From contig CAWESA010000022.1 in assembly GCA_963811605.1 (NCBI GenBank), forward strand, positions 124,001-188,000: a stretch of DNA of 64,000 bases, in the 5' to 3' direction. Positions 41,848-48,941 of this stretch are shown here, one piece after another; positions within the stretch are counted from its first letter, which is position 1; every line of letters starts with the position of its first letter. This DNA comes from CAVQLX01 sp963811605. Its GTDB lineage: Bacteria; Desulfobacterota; Binatia; DP-6. Both the position numbers and the translations under genes were made by a program. Under the pieces are notes generated by a model, which searched no databases, was not told where the DNA came from, and was given only the letters and a program-made list of their open reading frames with translations.

Positions 41848-42515
41848 TGGGGCGCGGCGTCCTCGCCATCCTGCGCAAGGACCTGCGCATCGAGTGGCGC
41901 ACCAAGGAGAGCCTCGCGAGCTTCGCGGTCCTGGGTGTGCTGCTCGTCGTGGTCTTCAGCGTCGCGCTCGACCCCGCCCCCGCCGACGCGCCCCGCTTCG
42001 TGCCGAGCGTGCTGTGGGCGACGTTCGTGTTCACAGGCCTGCTCGGCATCCAGCGCGCCTTCGTGCTCGAGCGCGAGAACGACTGCCTGGGCGGTATCCT
42101 GACGTCGCCGCTCGACCCCGCGGCGCTCTATCTCGGCAAGCTCGCGTCCACCGTCGTGCTCCTGGCCGTCATGCAGGCGCTCATCGTCCCGCTCGTGGCG
42201 GTGTTGCTGCACGCCGACGTCGGCGGCGTGCTGCCCGCGCTCCTGCTGGTGCTCTTCCTCGGCAACCTCGGCTTCGCGGCGCTGGCGACGCTGTTCGCCG
42301 CCATGACCGTGCGCGCGCGCGCCCGCGAGGTGATGCTGCCGCTGCTGCTGCTGCCCCTCCTGGTCCCGGTCCTGATCGGCGGCGTGAAGGCCACCGAGGC
42401 CGCGCTGCACGGCGGGCTCGGCGCCGCGGCGGCGCCGCTCGGCGTCCTGGCCGCGTTCGACGCCATCTTCCTGGTGGCTGGCGTCCTGCTGTTCGAGCAG
42501 GTAATCCGGGACTGA
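41847..42515 (+). CDS. ccmB: Cytochrome c maturation membrane protein CcmB
   Basis: 222 residues with six membrane segments, the permease partner of CcmA: ESLASFAVLGVLLVVVFSVA, PSVLWATFVFTGLLGIQRAF (with the CcmB motif LLGIQRAFxxERENDCLGGI), LYLGKLASTVVLLAVMQALI, LPLLLLPLLVPVLIGGVKA. Starts at the TGATG overlap with ccmA and ends with another TGATG overlap on ccmC, so the chain ccmA-B-C is tightly coupled. Confidence 0.92.
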   Translation: MGRGVLAILRKDLRIEWRTKESLASFAVLGVLLVVVFSVALDPAPADAPRFVPSVLWATFVFTGLLGIQRAFVLERENDCLGGILTSPLDPAALYLGKLASTVVLLAVMQALIVPLVAVLLHADVGGVLPALLLVLFLGNLGFAALATLFAAMTVRARAREVMLPLLLLPLLVPVLIGGVKATEAALHGGLGAAAAPLGVLAAFDAIFLVAGVLLFEQVIRD

Positions 42516-43213
42516 TGCGCTGGCTGGACGGGCTCCTGCCCTGGGCGACGCTGGTGACCATCGTGGTGGCGCAGTGGATGATCTTCGTGGTGGTGCCCAC
42601 CGAAGCCCAGATGGGGATCGTGCAGCGCATCTTCTACTTCCACGTGCCGGTCGCGTTCGCCACCTACCTGTGCTTCTTCGTCGTCGCGGGCGCGAGCGCG
42701 CTCTACCTCTGGCGGGGTTCGCGGAGCGCCGACCGGCTGGCCGAGGCCGCGGCGGAGGTCGGGGTGCTCTTCTGCACGCTCGTCCTCGTCACCGGACCGA
42801 TCTGGGCGCGTCCGATCTGGGGCGTCTGGTGGACGTGGGATCCGCGCCTGACCATGACCGTCATCCTGTGGGCGATCTACGTCGGCTATCTGATGTTGCG
42901 CGCGTTCGGCGGCGACGACGACGCGACGGCGCGGTACGCGGCCGTCCTCGGCATCGTCGGCGTGCTCGACATCCCGGTGATCCGCCTCTCCGTCCGCTTG
43001 CTGCAGGGCATCCATCCCGCCGTCCTCACCACCAGGGAAGGCCAGTCGGGTCTCACCGATCCGACGATGCGCGCCACGCTCTGGATCTCGGCGATCGCCA
43101 TCCAGCTGCTGGCGGTGTGGCTGGTGCGGCTGCGCGTGCGCACGTTGCGACTGGAGAGCGAGACCGCGTCGCTGCGCCGTCTGGTCGACGCACGCGAGGG
43201 CGCTCCCGCATGA
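42515..43213 (+). CDS. ccmC: Heme handling protein CcmC
   Basis: Integral membrane protein that loads heme onto CcmE. 232 residues with six membrane helices. The WWD motif is GVWWTWDPRLT, at about residues 104-116; flanking His residues occur in YFHVPVAFATY and GIHPAVL. VGVLFCTLVLVTGPIWARPI is typical. Coupled by overlap to ccmB before and ccmD after (ATGA). Confidence 0.93.
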   Translation: MRWLDGLLPWATLVTIVVAQWMIFVVVPTEAQMGIVQRIFYFHVPVAFATYLCFFVVAGASALYLWRGSRSADRLAEAAAEVGVLFCTLVLVTGPIWARPIWGVWWTWDPRLTMTVILWAIYVGYLMLRAFGGDDDATARYAAVLGIVGVLDIPVIRLSVRLLQGIHPAVLTTREGQSGLTDPTMRATLWISAIAIQLLAVWLVRLRVRTLRLESETASLRRLVDAREGAPA

Positions 43214-43350
43214 GCGACAATCTCGGGTACCTCTTCGCCGCCTTCACGGCCGTCTGGCTCGGCATCTTCTTCTACGTGCAACGGCTGGCACGCCGTGGCC
43301 GCGAGCTCGAGGAGGAGCTCGACGACCTCCGGCGCCGCCTCGAACGCTGA
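43210..43350 (+). CDS. ccmD: Heme exporter protein CcmD
   Basis: 46 residues: one membrane helix (LGYLFAAFTAVWLGIFFYVQ) and a charged tail (RRGRELEEELDDLRRRLER). CcmD stabilises CcmC-CcmE and allows holo-CcmE release. Identified by size, topology and position, with its ATG overlapping the ccmC stop by four bases. It closes the ccm operon. Confidence 0.88.
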   Translation: MSDNLGYLFAAFTAVWLGIFFYVQRLARRGRELEEELDDLRRRLER

Positions 43351-43397
43351 CCGGCGGGTCTTTTCGCGGCTGGCCGCTTGTGGTCAAACCGGCCGCG

Positions 43398-45203
43398 ATG
43401 CGCTTCGTCGTCTGCGTCAAGTACGTCCCGCTCCTGTCCGAGCTCCGCTTCGACCGCGACAGCCGCCGTCTCGTCCGCGAGGGCGTGCGCGGCGAGACCA
43501 GCAGCTTCGACGTGCGCGCGCTGCTCGGCGCGCTGCGCCTGCGCGAGGCGCACGGCGGCGAGGTGGTCGTGATCACCATGGGACCGCCCGCGGCGCGCGA
43601 GGCGCTCACGTTCTGTCTCGCCCTCGGCGCCGATCGCGGCGTGCACCTGTGCGACGGGGCGCTCGCCGGCTCCGATACGCTCGCGACGTCGCGCGCCCTC
43701 GCCGCCCTACTGCGCCGCGAACGTCCCGATCTCGTGCTCGTCGGCCGGGCGAGCGTCGACGCCGAGACCGGGCAGGTGGGTCCCCAGCTCGCGGAGCTGC
43801 TCGACCTGCCGCAGGCGACGGCGGTGCGCAGCCTGGCCCTCGCCGTCACCGCCGGCACCTTCGAGGCCGAGCGCGAGACCGACGAGGGCTTCGAGCACGT
43901 GAGCGGCCCGCTGCCCGCGCTCATCACGGCGGCCGAGGACCTCGCCGGGGAGCGCTTTCCGTCCCGCGCGGAGCGCCAGGCTGCGGCCGACAAGCCGATC
44001 GAGACCCTGACGCTGTCCGACGTCGGGCTCGCGGCCGCCCAGGTCGGCCCCGAGGGCTCGCCCACCTGGGTCGCCGGCATCGAGGAGGTGACGACGAGCC
44101 GGCGCGGCGAGATGCTCGAGGGCGCCGATCCCGAGGCGCTCGCGAAGGCGCTGCGCGTGCGGCTCCTCGAGCTGGGCGTGCTCGGCGCGCATCCCGAGGA
44201 TCATCCACCGCTGCCACCGCCCGCCGGCGGCGACGGGCCGCCGATCTGGGTGGTCGTCGAGATGGGTCCGGGCGGACCGCGGGCGATCACCCGCGAGCTG
44301 CTGGCCAAGGCGGCGGCGCTCGCGGGTCCACTGCACGCGCGCGTCGAGGCGGTCCTGCTCGGAGCCGGCGAGGAGTACGTCGGCGACCTGGCGGCGTCGG
44401 GCGCCGATCGGGTGCTGGTGGCGGCCGCGTCGGGTCTCGACCCGTACACCACCGACGCGCATGCCGGCGTGCTGTCCGACGCCATCCGGGAGCGCGCGCC
44501 GCGGCTCGTCCTGCTCGGCTCCACGGTGCGCGGGCGCGATCTCGCGCCGCGTGTCGCGGCCCGCCTCGGGCTCGGATTGACCGGCGACGCCATCGACCTC
44601 GACGTCGACGCCGAGGGACGGGTCCGGCAGCTCAAGCCGGCGTTCGGCGGCACGATCGTCGCACCCATCCTGTCGCGCACGCGCCCGGAGATGGCCACCA
44701 TCCGCCCGGGCATGCTGCACACGGCCAGACCGGATCCGACCCGCACGGCCGCCATCGAGCGTCTCCGTGCCCGCGCGGTGGCGAGCCGGGTGCAGGTGGT
44801 GGAGCGTCACCAGCTCGGCGGCGACGCCGCCGAGGCACTGGAGACGGCGACCCTCGTGCTGGGCGTCGGCAAGGGCATCGGCGGCCCCACCGCGCTGCCG
44901 GCGATCGAGCAGCTCGCGGCGCGGCTGGGCGCGGCCATCGCCGCGACGCGCGAGGTCACCGACGCGGGGTGGCTGCCGCGGCAGCATCAGGTCGGGCTCA
45001 CCGGACGGGCGATCGCGCCCCGCCTCTACGTCGGGCTCGCCACCAGCGGGATGATGGAGCACATGGTCGGCCTGCGCCGCGCGGGGACCATCGTGGCGGT
45101 CAACAAGAGCCCGAAGGCGCCGATCTGGAAGGCGGCCGACATCGGCATCATCGCCGACGTCAACGCGCTCCTGCCTCATCTGGAGTTCGCGCTCCGTCCG
45201 TGA
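43398..45203 (+). CDS. Electron transfer flavoprotein, fused beta-alpha single chain
   Basis: 601 residues. The N-terminal half is ETF beta: RFVVCVKYVPLLSELRFD, VVITMGPPAAREALTFCLAL, DLVLVGRASVDAETGQVGPQ, QATAVRSL. The C-terminal half is ETF alpha, ending in the FAD site VGLTGRAIAPRLYVGLATSG, then MMEHMVGLRRAGTIVAVNK and DIGIIADVNALLPHL. In most bacteria these are two genes; here one chain. The partner would be an acyl-CoA or amine dehydrogenase and a quinone reductase. Its stop overlaps the GTG of an amino-acid-oxidase-like flavoprotein. ATG 43398 is preferred over an upstream GTG at 43380. Confidence 0.9.
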   Translation: MRFVVCVKYVPLLSELRFDRDSRRLVREGVRGETSSFDVRALLGALRLREAHGGEVVVITMGPPAAREALTFCLALGADRGVHLCDGALAGSDTLATSRALAALLRRERPDLVLVGRASVDAETGQVGPQLAELLDLPQATAVRSLALAVTAGTFEAERETDEGFEHVSGPLPALITAAEDLAGERFPSRAERQAAADKPIETLTLSDVGLAAAQVGPEGSPTWVAGIEEVTTSRRGEMLEGADPEALAKALRVRLLELGVLGAHPEDHPPLPPPAGGDGPPIWVVVEMGPGGPRAITRELLAKAAALAGPLHARVEAVLLGAGEEYVGDLAASGADRVLVAAASGLDPYTTDAHAGVLSDAIRERAPRLVLLGSTVRGRDLAPRVAARLGLGLTGDAIDLDVDAEGRVRQLKPAFGGTIVAPILSRTRPEMATIRPGMLHTARPDPTRTAAIERLRARAVASRVQVVERHQLGGDAAEALETATLVLGVGKGIGGPTALPAIEQLAARLGAAIAATREVTDAGWLPRQHQVGLTGRAIAPRLYVGLATSGMMEHMVGLRRAGTIVAVNKSPKAPIWKAADIGIIADVNALLPHLEFALRP

Positions 45204-46297
45204 CCCTGCCGCGCCAGCCCGACGTGCTCGTCGTGGGCGGCGGCGCGATCGGTTGCGCCGTGGCGCGCGCCCTCGCACGCCCGGGCCGGTCCGTGCTGCT
45301 GGTCGAGCGTGGCGCGTTCGGCGGTGAGGCGACGTGCGCGTCGGCCGGCGTGCTGGCGGTTGCGAGCGGGGACGACGAGGGGGCGCGCCTCGCGCTGCGC
45401 GCCGCCAGCCTCGCGCGCTGGCCGGGGCTGGCGGCGGCGCTGGCGGAGGAGAGCGCGATCGACGTCGGATTCGAGTCCGCCGGCGTGCTCGAGCTGTGTC
45501 TCGCCGGCGCCGAGGACGCATGGGCGCGGCTCGAGCGGCGCCGCGCGCAGGGCTTCGACGGCGGCTGGCTCGACGCCGCGTCGGTGCGCGCGGCCGCCCC
45601 CGTCGCCAACCCCGCCGTCACCGGCGGCGCGCTCTTCCCGCGCGACGCGCGCGTCTCGCCCCGGCTGCTGATCGACGCGCTGTGCGCCTCGGCGCGCCGG
45701 CGCGGCGCGACGCTCGTGCCGGGCGCCGAGCTGCAGGCGACGGAGTGTCGGGGCGATTCCCTGTCGCGCGTGCGCGTGGCCGGCGAGTGGCTCGAGCCCC
45801 GGCGTGTGGTCGTGGCCGCGGGCGCGTGGTCGGGCAGGCTGCCGGGTGTCGCGCCGGCGTGCGAGATCCTGCCCGCGCGCGGCCAGATGCTGGCGCTGCG
45901 CGCGAACGGACCCGTCGGGACGCCCACCCTGTCGCACGCGGGCGCGTATCTCGTGCCGCAGCGCTCGGGTGAGGTGCTGCTGGGTGCGACGATCGAGCGC
46001 GCCGGCTTCGCGCGCGCCGTGACCCCGGCCGGCGTCGCCGAGCTGCTCGGTCACCTGGCCCGCCTGGCGCCGGCCGCCATGACCTGGCCCGTGGTCCGCA
46101 TGTGGGCGGGGCTGCGGCCCGAAGCGCCCGCGGGCGGGCCGTTCATCGGGCGACACCCCGCGCTCGCCAACCTGATCGTCGCCGCCGGCCATCATCGCAA
46201 CGGCATCCTGCTGACGCCGATCACCGCGGATGCGGTGGCGGCGCTGGTCGACGGTGCCGCGCCCCCGGCCGAGGCGGCGCCCTTCGGAGCAGGATGA
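45200..46297 (+). CDS. FAD-dependent amino-acid/glycine oxidase-like protein (DAO family)
   Basis: 365 residues. FAD motif VLVVGGGAIGCAVARALA at residues 9-26, then LVERGAFGGEATCASAGVLA, and the C-terminal DAO elements RGQMLALRANGPVG, YLVPQRSGEVLLGATIERAG, MWAGLRPEAPAGGPFIGRHP, and LIVAAGHHRNGILLTPITAD. The last matches ThiO/glycine oxidase, which makes dehydroglycine for thiamine, but no thi genes are nearby. Overlaps both neighbours (GTGA with ETF, ATGA with the oxygenase), so it may pass electrons to the fused ETF rather than oxygen. Confidence 0.87.
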   Translation: MTLPRQPDVLVVGGGAIGCAVARALARPGRSVLLVERGAFGGEATCASAGVLAVASGDDEGARLALRAASLARWPGLAAALAEESAIDVGFESAGVLELCLAGAEDAWARLERRRAQGFDGGWLDAASVRAAAPVANPAVTGGALFPRDARVSPRLLIDALCASARRRGATLVPGAELQATECRGDSLSRVRVAGEWLEPRRVVVAAGAWSGRLPGVAPACEILPARGQMLALRANGPVGTPTLSHAGAYLVPQRSGEVLLGATIERAGFARAVTPAGVAELLGHLARLAPAAMTWPVVRMWAGLRPEAPAGGPFIGRHPALANLIVAAGHHRNGILLTPITADAVAALVDGAAPPAEAAPFGAG

Positions 46298-47004
46298 CGA
46301 CCGTCGCGACCCGCCTGGGCCGGCTCGACTGGGATGCGATCGGGCGCGACCTCGATGCGCGCGGCCACGCCCTGACGCCGCCGTTGCTCACGTCCCTCGA
46401 GTGCCGGCGTCTGGCCGCGCTGTGGGATCGGCGCGAGCGATTCCGCAGCCACGTCGACATGGCGCAGCATCGTTTCGGCGCCGGCGAGTACCGGTACTTC
46501 GGCGAGCCGCTGCCGGCCATGGTCGCCGAGCTGCGCCAGGCGGCCTACGCGCGGCTCGCGCCGATCGCGAACCGCTGGAGCGCGGCGCTCGGCGGCCGCG
46601 AGCGGTTTCCCGGCGACCTGGCCGCCTTCGTCGCCACCTGCGCCGCGCGTGGACAGCGACGGCCGACGCCGCTGCTGCTGCGCTACACGGCGGGCGGCCA
46701 CAACTGCCTGCACCAGGACCTGTACGGCGCGGTGGCCTTCCCGCTCCAGCTCACCGTCCTGCTCAGCCGGCCCGGGGTGGACTTCACGGGCGGCGAGCTG
46801 CTGCTCGTCGAGCAGCGCCCGCGTGCCCAGTCGCGCGGGCAGGCGATCGTGCTCGCGCAGGGGCAGGCGGTCGTCTTCCCCAACCGTCACCGGCCGGTGG
46901 CGGGAGCGCGCGGCCCGTACCGCGTGACGGTGCGCCACGGGGTCAGCGACGTCCACGCCGGCGAGCGGCGGGCGCTCGGCATCATCTTCCACGACGCCGA
47001 GTGA
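46294..47004 (+). CDS. 2OG-Fe(II) oxygenase, PF09859 (DUF2086) type
   Basis: 236 residues. The iron site is HQD in LLRYTAGGHNCLHQDLYGA with the distal His in FPNRHRPV or VRHGVS, and the 2-oxoglutarate-binding Arg nearby. GVDFTGGELLLVEQRPRAQS, VVFPNRHRPVAGARGPYRVT and GERRALGIIFHDAE match the AlkB-like PF09859 family, suggested to act on alkylated nucleic acid. It is the last gene of the ETF unit. Its end is five bases from the convergent hypothetical gene. Confidence 0.86.
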   Translation: MTTVATRLGRLDWDAIGRDLDARGHALTPPLLTSLECRRLAALWDRRERFRSHVDMAQHRFGAGEYRYFGEPLPAMVAELRQAAYARLAPIANRWSAALGGRERFPGDLAAFVATCAARGQRRPTPLLLRYTAGGHNCLHQDLYGAVAFPLQLTVLLSRPGVDFTGGELLLVEQRPRAQSRGQAIVLAQGQAVVFPNRHRPVAGARGPYRVTVRHGVSDVHAGERRALGIIFHDAE

Positions 47005-47009
47005 CCGGC

Positions 47010-47198
47010 TCAGGCGGCGCCGGACGCCGGCGGCGTGCCGTCGTCCAGCCGGCGGACCGCCGACTCCAGCACCGTCATGTGCAGGCCGAGGGCGGTCTCG
47101 ATCTCGAGATAAGCGCCGCGCCGGGCGACGACCCGGAACACGCCCGGGACCTGGAGATTGACCACCTGATCGCCCACCTCGATCGCGCCCGCCGCCAT
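47010..47198 (-). CDS. Small hypothetical protein
   Basis: 62 residues from ATG 47198 (a longer frame from 47267 would overlap ribE). The sequence IEVGDQVVNLQVPGVFRVVA, RRGAYLEIETALGLHMTVLE looks like a compact beta-rich (SH3-like) fold of the kind that binds nucleic acid or protein. No family recognised. It follows ribE on the same strand by 46 bases and is probably co-transcribed. Confidence 0.5.
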   Translation of the reverse strand: MAAGAIEVGDQVVNLQVPGVFRVVARRGAYLEIETALGLHMTVLESAVRRLDDGTPPASGAA

Positions 47199-47244
47199 GT
47201 GGCGCGGGAGATATCCGGTCGGCGACGCCGCAGGCAAGCGATCG

Positions 47245-47847
47245 TCAGCGCGCGCGACGGCGGGCAACGAGGAGCGCCTCGATGTGCTTCAGGAGAACGT
47301 CCGCCTCGAGGTTCACCCGATCGCCCGGCACGTGCTCCGCCAGCGTCGTCTCCCGGAGGGTGTGCGGGATCAGCGCGACGCTGAACCGACCGTCCTGACA
47401 GCGGAAGATCGTGAGGCTCACGCCGTCGACCGCGATCGAGCCCTTCTCGACGAGATAGGGCCAGATCGGCTTGGGGGCGCGGAAGCGGTACACCACCCAG
47501 TCGCCCTCGGGCGTGATGGCATCGAGACGACCGACGCCGTCCACGTGCCCGAGCACGATGTGCCCGCCGAGCCGGTCACCCAGGCGCAGCGAGCGCTCCA
47601 GGTTGACGCGCGCCCCGCGCTTGAACCCGCCGACGGTCGTGCGCCGGAGCGTCTCGGGCGAGACGTCGACGGTGAAGTGGCGGCCGTTGCCGGAGGTGAC
47701 CGTCAGGCACGCGCCGTCGACCGCGATGCTCTCGCCGAGCGCCAGCTTGGTGAGGCGGCGGGTCGGCGCCAGCGTGAGGCGTACTCCGCCCCCCCGCGAC
47801 GCCACCCGCTCGACCCGCGCCGTGGTCTGGACGATGCCCGTGAACAT
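47245..47847 (-). CDS. ribE: Riboflavin synthase alpha subunit
   Basis: Makes riboflavin by dismutating two 6,7-dimethyl-8-ribityllumazine molecules. 200 residues in two similar barrels: MFTGIVQTTARVERVASRGG, GESIAVDGACLTVTSGNGRH, FTVDVSPETLRRTTVGGFKR, then GHIVLGHVDGVGRL, KGSIAVDGVSLTIFRCQDGR, IPHTLRETTLAEHVPGDRVN. The duplicated S-V-DG-CLTV/SLT motif and NLE signatures are clear. Located 16 bases after a zinc-ribbon gene. The rest of the riboflavin pathway is not adjacent. Confidence 0.95.
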   Translation of the reverse strand: MFTGIVQTTARVERVASRGGGVRLTLAPTRRLTKLALGESIAVDGACLTVTSGNGRHFTVDVSPETLRRTTVGGFKRGARVNLERSLRLGDRLGGHIVLGHVDGVGRLDAITPEGDWVVYRFRAPKPIWPYLVEKGSIAVDGVSLTIFRCQDGRFSVALIPHTLRETTLAEHVPGDRVNLEADVLLKHIEALLVARRRAR

Positions 47848-47863
47848 CGCGGGGGCGGGCGCG

Positions 47864-48187
47864 CTACTCCTCGAGCTTCGGGCGATAGAAGAGCTTGCCG
47901 AGCCAGCCCTCGTGCTCCCGCCGGGCGATGATCTCGAGCTCGCCCTTGTCGAGCCAGGTCCCACAGTCGGCCGGGCACTGCAGGATCTCGACCCCGTGGA
48001 GGGTGAAGGGCGTGAGTCCGGCGCCGCAGCGCGGGCAATGGCCCACCCCGGCCTTGACGACGTCGAGGCCCTGGTCCTTCTTCAAGCGCGCGAGGGCCTC
48101 GCGGTCGCGCTCGGCGAAGAACCGGTCCTCCTCGCCCTGCTCCTTCTCCTTGAGGCGCTTGCCCAGACGGTCCTTGCTGTCTTCCAT
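47864..48187 (-). CDS. zf-TFIIB-type zinc-ribbon protein
   Basis: 107 residues: a charged helical start (SKDRLGKRLKEKEQGEEDRF), then GHCPRCGAGLTPFTLHGVEI and LQCPADCGTWLDKGELEIIA, which are the CPxCx(n)C..C zinc ribbon of zf-TFIIB (PF13453) proteins. AGGAGGAGC is two bases before the ATG, a strong ribosome binding site. It begins a short operon with ribE and the small hypothetical. Function unknown; relatives often accompany membrane or chaperone genes. Confidence 0.85.
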   Translation of the reverse strand: MEDSKDRLGKRLKEKEQGEEDRFFAERDREALARLKKDQGLDVVKAGVGHCPRCGAGLTPFTLHGVEILQCPADCGTWLDKGELEIIARREHEGWLGKLFYRPKLEE

Positions 48188-48270
48188 GTGCTCCTCCTGG
48201 CGCGGCTGGAGATCCGTTTGTAGGCGGCTGGCCCGGGCAGCGTCAACGCGCTCCGCCGACGCATGTGGCA

Positions 48271-48276
48271 TTGACA
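48271..48276 (+). promoter_or_regulatory. TTGACA -35-like box of the TetR gene
   Basis: A perfect TTGACA, 31 bases before the TetR ATG at 48308. The expected -10 region (ACACGA at 48294-48299) is poor. GAGGA at 48298-48302 is a possible ribosome binding site, so this case is ambiguous for a leaderless message. Confidence 0.35.
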
Positions 48277-48307
48277 GCGGGCCGGCCCGTCGGACACGAG
48301 GATCTGC

Positions 48308-48907
48308 ATGGAGGCGCGGGAGAAGATCATCACGACCGCGGTCCGGCTGTTCTCGGCCCAGGGCTACGCGAACACCTCGCTGTCGCAGGTCGCGAAGGAG
48401 GCCGCGGTCTCGAAGGCCCTCATCTTCTGGCACTTCGACAACAAGGAGACGCTCTTCCGCACCGCCGTGCAGCGCACGCTCGAGCCGTACTTCATCAACG
48501 TCTTCGACGACCTGCAGGGCCTCACCGAGGTCGAGCAGATCAAGCGGCTGATCGACGAGTACTACGCCTTCGTGTCGAAGAACGTGTACTCGGTGAAGTT
48601 CTTTCTGAGCCTCATCCTGCGCGACGAGAAGCATCCCGACGATCTCGCCGGCCACATGGGCCAGCTGCAGCGCGTGTTCCTGAACCTCCTCGTCGACATC
48701 CTGCAGAGCGGACGCGAGAAGGGCTTCTTCCGCGAGGACATCTCGCCGTCGCTCGACGCCGGCCTCGTGATGAGCGCGCTGCACGGCATCCTGGTGCAGG
48801 GTTTCCTCGGCGACGATTCCCCCGAACGGGGGACGAAGCTGCTGGAACGCCTCAAGGCGAGATTGGTGGACGCGCTGCGGCGCGAACCCGCTGTCGAAAA
48901 GTCTTGA
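48308..48907 (+). CDS. TetR/AcrR family transcriptional regulator
   Basis: 199 residues: helix-turn-helix at about residues 5-50 (IITTAVRLFSAQGYANTSLS, AKEAAVSKALIFWHFDNKET) and a C-terminal ligand and dimer domain (LQRVFLNLLVDILQSGREKG, GLVMSALHGILVQGFLGD). It probably represses its own gene and the outer-membrane protein gene 34 bases downstream, whose predicted promoter lies inside its 3' end. Ligand unknown. Confidence 0.92.
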   Translation: MEAREKIITTAVRLFSAQGYANTSLSQVAKEAAVSKALIFWHFDNKETLFRTAVQRTLEPYFINVFDDLQGLTEVEQIKRLIDEYYAFVSKNVYSVKFFLSLILRDEKHPDDLAGHMGQLQRVFLNLLVDILQSGREKGFFREDISPSLDAGLVMSALHGILVQGFLGDDSPERGTKLLERLKARLVDALRREPAVEKS

Positions 48908-48932
48908 CATTTACGGTGGGATTCTCGATAGC
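48904..48932 (+). promoter_or_regulatory. Putative sigma-70 promoter of the DUF1302 gene
   Basis: TTGACA at 48904-48909, 17 bases, then GATAGC at 48927-48932. The -35 is perfect, the -10 partial. Predicted transcription start lies within a few bases of the ATG at 48942, and no ribosome binding site precedes that ATG, so a leaderless transcript is likely. The -35 overlaps the TetR stop region. Confidence 0.5.
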
Positions 48933-48941
48933 CGCCGCCAT

